The notes under the pieces: model-generated
What the model saw: only the letters and a program-made list of their open reading frames with translations
Database searches by the model: none
What the model was told of the DNA's origin: nothing
Translations under genes and position numbers: made by a program
DNA from: Streptosporangiaceae bacterium
GTDB lineage: Bacteria; Actinomycetota; Actinomycetes; Streptosporangiales; Streptosporangiaceae
Assembly: GCA_030041195.1 (NCBI GenBank)
Contig: JASHOI010000663.1
Coordinates: forward strand, 1 to 13,916
DNA: 13,916 bases
Direction: 5' to 3'
In this document: in pieces, positions 1-6,366 of the stretch
Position numbering within the stretch: the first letter of the stretch is position 1
Layout: every line of letters begins with the position of its first letter

Positions 1-425
1 AGGCGGGCCAGGACCTGAGGCGCGCCGGGGTCGCCGCGTTCCAGCCACTGCTCGAGGGTTCCGCCGCGCACGTCCTCGACCAGGGCGATCTCGGCCGGGT
101 AGACGGCCAGCGAGCGGTCGAGCAGGAACACCCGCGGCGTGCGCACGCCCAGGGCCGCCAGCCGCGCGCTCGCGGCCTCGAACGGGCCGGCCCCGGACGC
201 CTCGGCGAACGGCCCGGCGTCGGCGTTCCGCACCGCTGGCCAGTAATTCTCCGCGGCTGACCAGATGTAGCCGATCACCGTGCCGCCGTCGTCCAGCAAC
301 AGCCGGTAGACGCCCTTCTTGCTGCCGCCGGGCAGGCGCCGCACACCGGCCAGCCCACGGCCGGGCCCGAACGCGACGCGGACAACGGCCTCAAGCTCGT
401 CCGGCTGGGCGAGTCCGCGTGCCAT
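1..425 (-). CDS. APH-fold phosphotransferase, N-terminal part (runs off window)
   Basis: The N-terminal 141 codons of a protein that continues past base 1. It resembles the N-lobe of the aminoglycoside/choline phosphotransferase (APH) kinase-like fold. A glycine-rich nucleotide loop (GGSKKGVYRLLLDDGG, about residues 33-48) is followed by a strand, an acidic helix, and a strand with LVEDVRGG that would lead into the hinge. The ATG at 425 lies one base after the stop of the methyltransferase gene (TGAGATG), so translation is probably coupled. The invariant APH lysine expected after the Gly-rich loop is not obvious: the matching strand reads TVIGYIW. The catalytic HxD and DxD motifs would lie outside the window, so the substrate cannot be named. 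This family covers antibiotic kinases, homoserine or methylthioribose kinase-like enzymes and many unassigned proteins. The fold call is fairly secure; the function is unknown. Confidence 0.72.
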   Translation of the reverse strand, partial: MARGLAQPDELEAVVRVAFGPGRGLAGVRRLPGGSKKGVYRLLLDDGGTVIGYIWSAAENYWPAVRNADAGPFAEASGAGPFEAASARLAALGVRTPRVFLLDRSLAVYPAEIALVEDVRGGTLEQWLERGDPGAPQVLAR

Positions 426-426
426 C

Positions 427-1164
427 TCAGCCGACGAGCAGCCGGGCGCCGAGTTCAGCGCTGTGGCTGGCCAGGATGTCGGCGTTGCGTTCAGGCCAGT
501 ACCCGGAGTGGAGATCGGCGCGCAGGTTCGACACCGCCCGGTGCTCGGCCTCGGGACCGACCTTGGCCCAGACCGACGTGCCGCGCCGGACCTCGGGGCG
601 CAGGTAGGCCCAGGGGCGGCGCCAGTAGGCGTGGAAGAAACCGTCCGCGCAGTCCCAGGGGATCGGCACCGGTTCCATCCGGGCGCCGATCGCGCGGGCC
701 CGCTCGGCGAGCGTGGGGCCGCCGGCCCGCAGCCGCGCGAACTCCGGCAGGTAGTCGCGGGTGAGCCAGAACAGGTCGGCGTCGGCGACGTCGAACTGGA
801 ACACCACCACCCGGCGGGCGACCCGGCGCATCTCGCGCAGCCCCGCGACCGGATCGGCCCAGTGATGGTCGGACAGCACGGCCATCGCGGCGTCGAACGC
901 GTTGTCGGCGAACGGCAGGCGCTCCGCGCTGGCGTCCAGGCACGGCGCCGCGCCCTCCGGCCGCTGCGCGCGCATGACCGCCGACGGCTCAACCGCGGTG
1001 ACGTCGCGGTCCGGCGGCTCGTAGGACCCGGTGCCCGCGCCGACGTTCAGCACCGTGCGGGCGTCACCGAGCGCGGCCCAGATCCGCGCCGCGATCCGCG
1101 GCTCCGTGCGCCGCGTCACCGGGTAGTCCCGGCCGATGGTGTCGTACAACGGGCCGTTACGCAT
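427..1164 (-). CDS. Class I SAM-dependent methyltransferase
   Basis: A 245-residue protein with a Rossmann-type methyltransferase fold. Motif I is VLNVGAGTGSYE (residues 38-49), which binds the SAM methionine. Motif II ends in the acidic VTAVEPS (55-61), whose Glu would contact the ribose. The stretch LPFADNAFDAAMAVLSDHHW (83-102) fits the post-motif region of the Methyltransf_11 family. A conserved-looking Trp/Tyr-rich C-terminal half (around WDCADGFFHAYWRRPW) probably forms the substrate pocket. No signal peptide or membrane segment is seen, so it should be cytoplasmic. The ATG at 1164 overlaps the last 8 nt of panB (ATGCGTAA), and the gene is followed after 1 nt by the APH-fold gene, so the three are almost certainly co-transcribed. 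The substrate is not identifiable; small molecules are the usual targets of this family. The family call is confident, the role is not. Confidence 0.88.
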   Translation of the reverse strand: MRNGPLYDTIGRDYPVTRRTEPRIAARIWAALGDARTVLNVGAGTGSYEPPDRDVTAVEPSAVMRAQRPEGAAPCLDASAERLPFADNAFDAAMAVLSDHHWADPVAGLREMRRVARRVVVFQFDVADADLFWLTRDYLPEFARLRAGGPTLAERARAIGARMEPVPIPWDCADGFFHAYWRRPWAYLRPEVRRGTSVWAKVGPEAEHRAVSNLRADLHSGYWPERNADILASHSAELGARLLVG

Positions 1165-1984
1165 AGCTGTGTGCCTGATCTGGGTACGTGCCGGCGGCCA
1201 CGTCGGCGGCGTACCGGCTGGCGGCGTCCAGCAGCCCGCCGGCGGTGTCGGCGTACTGCTTGACGAACCGTGGCAGCCTGCCGGTCGTGAGCCCGGCCAT
1301 GTCCTGCCAGACCAGGATCTGGGCGTCGCAGTGCGGGCCCGCGCCGATGCCGACGGTGGGGATCCGCAGCGCCGCGGATACCCGCCGGCCCAGATCGGCC
1401 GGGACCGATTCGAGCACGACCGCGAACGCTCCCGCGCGCTCCAGCGCGGTGGCGTCGGCGAGCAGTTCCTGGCCGGCGTCGCCCCGGCCCTGGACCCGGC
1501 GCATCCCGCCGAGCACGTTCACGCTCTGCGGGGTCAGCCCGAGGTGACCCATCACCGGGATGCCCGCCGCGGTCAGCGCCGCCACCTGCGGCAGGACACG
1601 CCGGCCGCCCTCCAGCTTCACCGCCTGCGCGCCGCCCTCCTTCAGGTGGCGGACCGCGTTCGCCAGCGCCGCCTCCGGGCCGGCCTGGTAGCTGCCGAAC
1701 GGCAGGTCCGCGACGACCAGCGCGGTCCGGGTGCCGCGCACGACGGCCTGAACCATCGGCACGAGCTGGTCCATGGTCACCGGCAGCGTGTCCGGGTAGC
1801 CGAGCACCATCTCGGCGCTGGTGTCGCCGACGAGCAGCGCGCGGACCCCCGCCCGCTCGAAGATCCCGGCGGTGAGCGTGTCGTAGCTGGTGAGCATCGA
1901 CCAGCGCTCCCGCCGGTCGGTGGCTGCCTGCAGGTCCGTGATCGTGATCCGCCGGTCGGCGGGCCAGGCCGTGGCATCGGGCAT
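1157..1984 (-). CDS. panB: 3-methyl-2-oxobutanoate hydroxymethyltransferase (PanB)
   Basis: This 275-residue enzyme catalyses the first committed step of pantothenate (and so CoA) synthesis, transferring a hydroxymethyl group from 5,10-methylene-tetrahydrofolate to 2-oxoisovalerate to give ketopantoate. It is a cytoplasmic TIM barrel. Visible family motifs are LVGDTSAEMVLGY (51-63, metal-ligand D54), ADLPFGSY (92-99, D93), VKLEGG (122-127, E125), GHLGLTPQS (146-154), LESVP (191-195, E192 as the likely catalytic base) and IPTVGIGAG (208-216). The frame stays open upstream to 2092, but the ATG at 1984 is chosen: it has AGAGAGGAA just upstream, and PanB similarity starts soon after (RRITITDLQ). 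The extra 36 upstream residues look like non-coding sequence. It leads an operon with the methyltransferase and APH-fold genes. Length and motifs are ordinary for the family. Confidence 0.97.
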   Translation of the reverse strand: MPDATAWPADRRITITDLQAATDRRERWSMLTSYDTLTAGIFERAGVRALLVGDTSAEMVLGYPDTLPVTMDQLVPMVQAVVRGTRTALVVADLPFGSYQAGPEAALANAVRHLKEGGAQAVKLEGGRRVLPQVAALTAAGIPVMGHLGLTPQSVNVLGGMRRVQGRGDAGQELLADATALERAGAFAVVLESVPADLGRRVSAALRIPTVGIGAGPHCDAQILVWQDMAGLTTGRLPRFVKQYADTAGGLLDAASRYAADVAAGTYPDQAHSYA

Positions 1985-2116
1985 GGCTGTTCCTCTCTGG
2001 TCGCCACCGTCACGGGGTTGGCGCCACCTCCGATCCTGCACGCTCGCGGCCCGGGCGGAAAGTACCGGGATGGCTGATATCGTCGGGCGCACATCCCCGG
2101 AGTGAGCGGGAAGCCG

Positions 2117-2869
2117 ATGGGTAAGGCACGCGCCGCGAGCGGTCTGGCTGCTGTCCTGGCCGCGCTGAGCGGGCTGGCGTTACTCGCCGGGTGCGCCGGC
2201 AGCCGGCCGGCCGCCCGGGGCGGGGTGGCCAGCATGCCGCCGAACCTGATCCTCGCCGAGGCCCGCGCCGCGGCCGAAACGGCGGGCTCGGTGCACTTCG
2301 TGCAGACCGGCAGGACAACCCAGGAGACCGGCCTGAACGTCGCGGACGCCGCGTCCAGCGTGGGCCGTGACGTGATGACGCTCAGCGACGGCGGGCAGGC
2401 CACCGTGCTCGTCACCGGCGACGTCGCCTACCTGCGGGCCAACCTGGTCGCGCTGACCGGGTACTTCCTGCTTCCGGACGCGACGGCCTCGCGGATCGCC
2501 GGCCGCTGGATCTCCGTCCGCTCCAGCACCGCTGGCTACCAGCAGCTATGGAAAGGGCTCTCGTTCGAGATGACGACCGGCTCGGTCCTTGGCGCGTTCA
2601 CGCCGGCCGGCCCGCTGACCAAGACGGCGACCAGGACGGTCGACGGCAGGCTGGTCGTGGGCGTGCGCGGCAAGGTGCCGCCCGGGACCGGCGCGGCCCC
2701 TGGCGCGACCGAGACGCTCTACGTCGCGGCGACCGGCGAACCGCTGCCGGTCAGCTGCCAGGAGGTCTACCGCTCGACCGAGGTCACCACGGCGTTCAGC
2801 CGGTGGGGGGAGACGGTGCAGGTCACCGCGCCACCTGGGGTGACCCCGATCCCGGCCGCGTCACCTTGA
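2117..2869 (+). CDS. Putative lipoprotein, LppX/LprG-like (paralogue A)
   Basis: A 250-residue exported lipoprotein of unknown function. Residues 1-26 form a lipoprotein signal peptide: short basic n-region (MGKAR), Ala/Leu-rich core, and lipobox LLAGC with the lipidated Cys at 26. The mature part has no transmembrane segment. Its layout (ILAEARAAAETAGSVHF near the start, then alternating strands) recalls the LppX/LprA/LprF/LprG family of actinobacterial envelope lipoproteins, though this is an inference from pattern only. It is clearly homologous to the lipoprotein at 11693: both share ILAEA, ALTG, RW, YQQ, LTK, VAATG-PLPV and RWGE/SWGE blocks in order. The ATG at 2117 is preferred over an in-frame GTG at 2102, because the signal peptide then has normal length. 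It diverges from panB (132 nt apart) and converges with the SnoaL-like gene, with 6 nt between stops. Confidence 0.85.
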   Translation: MGKARAASGLAAVLAALSGLALLAGCAGSRPAARGGVASMPPNLILAEARAAAETAGSVHFVQTGRTTQETGLNVADAASSVGRDVMTLSDGGQATVLVTGDVAYLRANLVALTGYFLLPDATASRIAGRWISVRSSTAGYQQLWKGLSFEMTTGSVLGAFTPAGPLTKTATRTVDGRLVVGVRGKVPPGTGAAPGATETLYVAATGEPLPVSCQEVYRSTEVTTAFSRWGETVQVTAPPGVTPIPAASP

Positions 2870-2875
2870 GTGTGC

Positions 2876-3223
2876 TCAGATCTTGTGCTGCAGCGAGTAC
2901 CGGACCGTCTGCAGCCGGATCTGCCCGTCGCGGAAGATGAACGTGTCGATGCCGTCGTCGACCATGGTCTTCTCCGCATCGGCCGCCCACTCGAGAAACA
3001 GCACGTCGCCCTCGTAGATCTGCGTCCTCAGCTGCCAGGCCGCGTTCGGCACGTCCTCGAGCAGTCGCGCGAACGCCGTCCGGATGCCGTCCTTGCCGCG
3101 CAGCACGCCGGCGGGCGTGATGAAGACCGCGTCGTCGGCGTAGTCGGCGACGATCTCCTCCAGGTCGCCGGCGCCGAGCGCTTCGGCGTGATGTGCGAAG
3201 ACTTCCTCGGGCGAGCGTGCCAT
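2876..3223 (-). CDS. NTF2/SnoaL-like domain protein
   Basis: A 115-residue cytoplasmic protein with the NTF2-like (cone-shaped alpha+beta) fold of the SnoaL-like family. Features are an N-terminal helix (EEVFAHHAEALGAGDLEEIV), the typical DYADDAVFITPAGVLRGKDGIR segment at about 27-48, and later strands EGDVLFLEWAA and DTFIFRDGQIRLQTVRY. The length matches single-domain members (110-140). Proteins of this fold include polyketide cyclases, ketosteroid isomerases, epoxide hydrolases and many stress proteins without a known reaction, and the function here is not identifiable. The ATG at 3223 has a strong AAGGAG 7 nt upstream. The gene is monocistronic as far as seen, convergent with the lipoprotein at 2117 and divergent from the LprI-like gene. 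Confidence 0.85.
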   Translation of the reverse strand: MARSPEEVFAHHAEALGAGDLEEIVADYADDAVFITPAGVLRGKDGIRTAFARLLEDVPNAAWQLRTQIYEGDVLFLEWAADAEKTMVDDGIDTFIFRDGQIRLQTVRYSLQHKI

Positions 3224-3421
3224 CGCGCTTCTCCTTTTCAGTTAGCCGTGGGGCGGGTTCTACGGTCGTCATCACCCCGCGCGCCGGGAGCCAAACCGGG
3301 GCTCACGCTACCAAGCACGATGCCGGGATCGCCACGGCGCTCATGCACCGCTGGCCGGGCACTCAGCCCGCTACGATCACCTCGGGTAAAGCGGGAGATA
3401 CGGGACCGGGGAGGTGGCCCG
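3224..3421. other. Divergent intergenic region (198 bp)
   Basis: This gap separates the divergent SnoaL-like and LprI-like genes and should hold both promoters. A TACGAT hexamer at 3372-3377 is a possible -10 for the LprI-like gene, 44 nt before its ATG, but no convincing -35 lies 16-19 nt upstream. A clear ribosome binding site (GGGGAGGTGG, 3408-3417) precedes that gene. No RNA gene or long repeat was seen. Confidence 0.4.
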
Positions 3422-4381
3422 ATGGGCCGAAGACTAAAGGCGTGCCCGATTCCGGGTGCGCGCAGATCCGTGAGCGTGCCAAGCCGAGGTGTTGCGGCGA
3501 TGCCGGTCGCACTGGCTGGCGCCCTTGCCCTGGCTGGCGCCCTCGCCGGATGCGGGAGTTCCGGCACGGGGGCCAGCTCCGGCTCGACGCCCGGGGCCAC
3601 GACGACGGCCACCCCCGCCGCGACGGCGTCGCGTGGCACCACGGCCCCGGCCGCGTCCGGCTTCGTGCCCATCGTCGAGCCGTTCGACCCCGGTCACCCG
3701 GCCAGGGCCGGCGCGGCCCCGGCCAGCTGCGGCGGACAGAGCACGACCGCCGCGATCGAGCGGTGCTACGACGCCAAGACCGAGAACACGGACGCGGAAA
3801 TCGACTCCGTGCAGCTCGCGGCCTACCAGAGCGCGTCGGCGTCGCAGCGCGCGACGATCCTGGCCGACGACAGCGCCTGGCTCGCCGCGCGCCAGCCGGT
3901 GTGCGCCAAGGCGTACCAGGGCGGCGGCACGATCGACGGGACCGACGTCGCCGCGTGCCTGCTCGACGAGAGCACCGCCCGCCTGGACGCCGTGGAGGGG
4001 ATCACGCCGCCGGAGGCGATGCTCAAGGCCACCGACAACACCGATCCGAGCGCGCTGTCCTGGTACACCACGCCCGAGGGCTCCCGGATCGCGATGGTGG
4101 ACACGCAGGGCGACAACAGCGGTGGCGCGATCATCGCCTGGGTGATCATCGGTGGCGCCGACGGGTTCGTCGTCAACCCGGCCCAGTTCTATTTCAGCGA
4201 TGGGTCGTTCGTCGACCACGGCGTGGTCCAGCCGCCCAACCCGGCCTGGCACCGGGTGGCACCGGAGACGGAGTACCAGTTCGAGATCGACTACACCCAC
4301 CTCAGCGCGGACCCGAACGCGGCCAAGGGCGCGGGCGGCTACGTCTACGTGCCGGGCACCCCGGTCGCCATCTGGCAATAG
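3422..4381 (+). CDS. Secreted lipoprotein with LprI-like domain
   Basis: A 319-residue protein. A basic N-terminus (MGRRLK... ARR) is followed by a hydrophobic core (about 27-43) and a lipobox LAGC with Cys44, so it is probably a membrane-anchored lipoprotein. Residues 45-80 are a Ser/Thr/Ala/Pro-rich flexible linker. Residues about 103-192 resemble the LprI N-terminal domain (DUF1311, lysozyme-inhibitor LprI type): CYDAKTENTDAEI, then DDSAWLAARQPVCAKAY, then AACLLDESTARLDAV, with C115, C161 and C179 placed as in that family. The C-terminal part (200-319) is Tyr/Asp/Gly-rich and beta-like, with no family I recognise. The ATG at 3422 is chosen for its GGAGG 7 nt upstream; a later Met (residue 27) would give a shorter signal peptide. 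It is convergent with the G1 peptidase. LprI proteins can inhibit lysozyme, but inhibitory activity here is only inferred. Confidence 0.83.
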   Translation: MGRRLKACPIPGARRSVSVPSRGVAAMPVALAGALALAGALAGCGSSGTGASSGSTPGATTTATPAATASRGTTAPAASGFVPIVEPFDPGHPARAGAAPASCGGQSTTAAIERCYDAKTENTDAEIDSVQLAAYQSASASQRATILADDSAWLAARQPVCAKAYQGGGTIDGTDVAACLLDESTARLDAVEGITPPEAMLKATDNTDPSALSWYTTPEGSRIAMVDTQGDNSGGAIIAWVIIGGADGFVVNPAQFYFSDGSFVDHGVVQPPNPAWHRVAPETEYQFEIDYTHLSADPNAAKGAGGYVYVPGTPVAIWQ

Positions 4382-4397
4382 CACGTGGCGGTCGTGC
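4381..4397. terminator. Small hairpin between convergent genes
   Basis: GCACG and CGTGC form a 5-bp stem with a 7-nt loop, starting at the last base of the LprI-like stop codon. It sits in the 29-nt gap before the stop of the convergent peptidase gene. There is no T-tract. It may aid termination, but a stem this short can arise by chance. Confidence 0.25.
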
Positions 4398-4410
4398 GCT
4401 TGCCGATCTG

Positions 4411-5322
4411 TCAGTAACTGTTCAGCCAGTGCGCCACGAAGCTGGAGCCGCCTGCGAACAGCCCGGACACGTTGTCGAGCGGGTACGTGGCCGTGGCGTC
4501 GAACATCGTGATCTGGGCGGGGCTCGGGCCGGTCCCGATCGTCCCCCTGGCACCGTCCGACGTCTCCACGGCGGCTACCGGGTTCCAGGTGCGGAAGAAC
4601 GTCAGCGGCGTGATGCCGATCGGGAACGCCGGGCGCTCGGCGATCCACTCCGCGCTCTCGTTCTCGCAGCTGGTGCACGACTGGACGGTGGAAAAGCTGT
4701 TCGCCGGGTTGTTGAAGTCGGTCAGCGACAGCTTGTAGGAGGTGCCGGAACGCTTCACCGAAGCGGAGATCACGTCACCGGGCTGCACCGTGGAGCCGAC
4801 CGTGACCGAGGCTCCGGGATACATCTCCCACCAGGAGTAGTAGTACGCCACGCCCTCGAAGCAGTAGGCCAGCGTGCCGTCCTGCTCGACGGTCTGGGTG
4901 CTGTACCCGTCGAGGCCGACCCAGTAGGCGGTCAGTTCCTGTTCCGGGGTGCACCGCGTGGCCGGCTGCCGCCAGGTCGCCGAGACGCCGGTGAAGGTGC
5001 CCGGGGTGGTGGAGGTGTCCGCGTACCCGGACCAGTTGTAGCTGCCCACCGACGTCGTGCCGCTCGCCCCTGCCTTCAGGTTCGCTCCGCCCGGCCGTAC
5101 CAGCTCGGCGCCCGGCTTGTATCCCTCGCGCAGCAGCCGGGTCAGCGCGATCCGCGCCTTCGCCGACAGTTCAGCCTTGCTCACGGTGACGACGTGTGCC
5201 GGCCGTGCCGAGTGGCCGCTTTGGGTGGCGAGGCCCACCGCGGCCACGCCGGCGGCCGCCATGGCGAGGGCGGCGACCGCGCCGGTCATGATCGCGGCAA
5301 CTCGCGGTCTCTTCGCTTTCAT
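4411..5322 (-). CDS. Secreted glutamic peptidase, G1 (eqolisin-type) family
   Basis: A 303-residue exported protein. Residues 1-32 are a signal peptide (MKAKRPR, then a long Ala/Val/Gly core). Residues about 33-90 may be a short propeptide with a helical KAELSAKARIALTRLL stretch. The rest matches peptidase family G1: NWSGY (96-100), the hallmark WVGLDG (134-139), Q147 in TVEQDG at the position of the catalytic Gln, YSWWEMYP (162-169), and ESAEWIAERP (222-231) with E225 at the position of the catalytic Glu. Family members are acid endopeptidases described first in fungi; both catalytic residues are present, so activity is plausible. Cysteines at 124/154 and 216/219 may form disulfides. The ATG at 5322 has GGAGGAGG about 7 nt upstream. 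It follows the histidine phosphatase on the same strand after 200 nt, probably as a separate transcript, and converges with the LprI-like gene. Confidence 0.9.
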   Translation of the reverse strand: MKAKRPRVAAIMTGAVAALAMAAAGVAAVGLATQSGHSARPAHVVTVSKAELSAKARIALTRLLREGYKPGAELVRPGGANLKAGASGTTSVGSYNWSGYADTSTTPGTFTGVSATWRQPATRCTPEQELTAYWVGLDGYSTQTVEQDGTLAYCFEGVAYYYSWWEMYPGASVTVGSTVQPGDVISASVKRSGTSYKLSLTDFNNPANSFSTVQSCTSCENESAEWIAERPAFPIGITPLTFFRTWNPVAAVETSDGARGTIGTGPSPAQITMFDATATYPLDNVSGLFAGGSSFVAHWLNSY

Positions 5323-5355
5323 GTGCGTCCTCCTCCTGGAGATCGGTGACGCGCA

Positions 5356-5385
5356 TGATCGGTTAAGACGCGCCGCCGCCGATCA
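5356..5385. repeat. 7-bp inverted repeat in the G1 peptidase leader
   Basis: TGATCGG (5356-5362) is repeated inverted as CCGATCA (5379-5385) with a 16-nt spacer, 34-63 nt upstream of the peptidase ATG. A further direct GATCGGT copy lies at 5341-5347. It could be an operator or a leader-RNA stem. Nothing identifies the regulator. Confidence 0.35.
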
Positions 5386-5504
5386 AGGATGTGGCCAGCC
5401 ATACCATTCCTAGTCTTTGCTGATCGAACGCGAAAATACGGCAGTTATGAGAAAGTTAAGCCGCTATCTCACGGTCGGGCAAGGCCCTTAGCCAGCGCCC
5501 AGCG

Positions 5505-5517
5505 CGCCATCTTGGCG
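5505..5517 (-). terminator. Possible terminator hairpin after the histidine phosphatase
   Basis: CGCCA-TCT-TGGCG forms a 5-bp stem 5 nt past the minus-strand stop codon at 5523. A second tight hairpin, GGGC-AAG-GCCC, follows at 5477-5487. There is no U-tract, which is common in high-GC actinobacteria. Position supports a terminator role; stem lengths are modest. Confidence 0.35.
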
Positions 5518-5522
5518 TCCAT

Positions 5523-6239
5523 TCAGGAGCGCTTCCGCCCCCGTTCACCGGCCGCCGGCCAGCTCACCAGCCGGGTCAGCGGATACGGCGGGCTGTCTGG
5601 GACGACCCGGAGCGTGGCCACCCCGCCGGTCGGCAGGTCGGCGCCGGGGTCGGGCTGGCCCGCCAGGCAGGGCAGAGCCGCGCGCAGGCTCGCGCCGTGC
5701 GCCACCACGATGCAGCGCCGCGCCCGGAGGCCGATCGCCGCCGCCGCCACCGCCGTCAGCGCGCGACGCAGCCGGGTGCACAGCTCACCGCGATCCTCGC
5801 CGCCAGGGAACCTGGCCCCGGTGTCACCGGCCCGCCACGCCGCGAGGACGCCGGCGTAGATCTTCCATGCCCGGTCGTCGCTGCGACCGTCCAGGTCGCC
5901 CACGTTGACCTCACGCAGGTCGTCGAGTTCCATGGCCACCGGCAGCCCCAGCCGGTGCCCGACGATGTCGGCGGTCTGCCTGGCCCTCCGCAGCGGCGAG
6001 CAGGCCAGCAGCCCGATCCGGTCTTCGCCCGAAGCCGCCAGCCGCCCGGCCAGTTCGAGCGCCTGCCGCTGGCCGACGATCGTCAGCTCACCGTCGAACA
6101 CCCGGTGCGACAACGTACGCGTCAGGTTCGCGACATTCTCCCCGTGCCGCGCCCACAAAACCACCACCCCCGCCTCCCCGGCCGCTCTCCCTTCCCCCGC
6201 CATTCCTTGATCATCGCAACTTCTCACGGATTCGGTCAC
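5523..6239 (-). CDS. Histidine phosphatase superfamily protein (phosphoglycerate mutase-like)
   Basis: A 238-residue cytoplasmic phosphatase-fold protein (140-240 is usual). The catalytic core is complete: RHGE with phosphorylatable H32 (31-34), SPLRRARQTA (81-90) with R85, the acidic LREVNVGDLDGR (108-119) with E110 as likely proton donor, and VVAHGASLR (178-186) with H181. The family includes cofactor-dependent phosphoglycerate mutase, alpha-ribazole phosphatase (CobC), fructose-2,6-bisphosphatase and many broad phosphatases; the divergent C-terminus does not favour one substrate. The GTG at 6239 is chosen because AGAGGGG lies 7 nt upstream; an in-frame ATG at 6203 (residue 13) has only AAGGA directly abutting it. 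The first 12-15 codons lie inside one arm of a long inverted repeat (6194-6316), so the start may have been built or altered by that element. It lies downstream of hsaB on the same strand but 127 nt away. Confidence 0.9.
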   Translation of the reverse strand: MTESVRSCDDQGMAGEGRAAGEAGVVVLWARHGENVANLTRTLSHRVFDGELTIVGQRQALELAGRLAASGEDRIGLLACSPLRRARQTADIVGHRLGLPVAMELDDLREVNVGDLDGRSDDRAWKIYAGVLAAWRAGDTGARFPGGEDRGELCTRLRRALTAVAAAAIGLRARRCIVVAHGASLRAALPCLAGQPDPGADLPTGGVATLRVVPDSPPYPLTRLVSWPAAGERGRKRS

Positions 6240-6316
6240 TCGGGTGCCCCTCTTTCAACCGTTTTGCGGTCACCGAACCCGTGAAGAGTTGAAATGATCA
6301 CGGGAATTGGCGGGGG
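6194..6316. repeat. Long imperfect inverted repeat (about 47-nt arms, 29-nt spacer)
   Basis: The left arm (6194-6239) read on the minus strand and the right arm (6269-6316) read on the plus strand align with about seven mismatches and two 1-nt gaps. Shared blocks are ACCGAA, CCGTGA, AGTTG, ATGATCA, GGAAT and GGCGGGGG. The left arm contains the start codons of the histidine phosphatase; the right arm is between it and hsaB. No transposase or clear target-site duplication flanks it. It could be a MITE-like or REP-like palindromic element, or a large RNA stem-loop that ends hsa transcription. Confidence 0.75.
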
Positions 6317-6355
6317 CCGCGTCCGGGCTGGGGTTGCGTACTGGCGGGGGTCGCG
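6308..6355. repeat. Two 14-bp direct repeats downstream of hsaB
   Basis: TGGCGGGGGCCGCG (6308-6321) and TGGCGGGGGTCGCG (6342-6355) match at 13 of 14 positions, 34 nt apart. The first begins inside the right arm of the inverted repeat. The sequence is G-rich, so low complexity may explain it. Confidence 0.45.
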
Positions 6356-6366
6356 GACCGGCCCGG

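Larger units (their letters stand above)
5323..5522. other. Intergenic region upstream of the G1 peptidase (200 bp)
   Basis: The part 5390-5465 is clearly more AT-rich than the rest of the window, as expected for a promoter driving the minus-strand peptidase gene. No single -35/-10 pair stands out. It also contains hairpins (5477-5487, 5505-5517) just past the phosphatase stop, and an inverted repeat at 5356-5385. No coding signal was seen. Confidence 0.45.

Noticed and set aside
1985..2092. N-terminal 36-residue extension of PanB
   Set aside because: The ATG at 1984 has a good ribosome binding site and PanB similarity begins just after it; the upstream part lies in a divergent promoter region.
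2876..3223. SnoaL-like protein as a ketosteroid isomerase belonging to the steroid locus
   Set aside because: The fold is shared, but the Tyr/Asp/Asp active-site pattern of delta-5-3-ketosteroid isomerase could not be placed, the gene is over 3 kb from the hsa operon, and it has no KstR-type site upstream.
3193..5349. 718-residue plus-strand open frame across the LprI-like and peptidase genes
   Set aside because: It is Arg/Gly/Pro-rich, spans one gene out of frame and another antisense, and has no domain; it reflects high GC with few stop codons.
5697..6284. 195-residue plus-strand open frame antisense to the histidine phosphatase
   Set aside because: The minus-strand frame has a complete phosphatase active site; this one is Pro/Gln/Arg-rich shadow sequence.
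6239..6366. Insertion sequence remnant downstream of hsaB
   Set aside because: An inverted repeat is present, but there is no transposase fragment and no target duplication, so it is reported only as a repeat.
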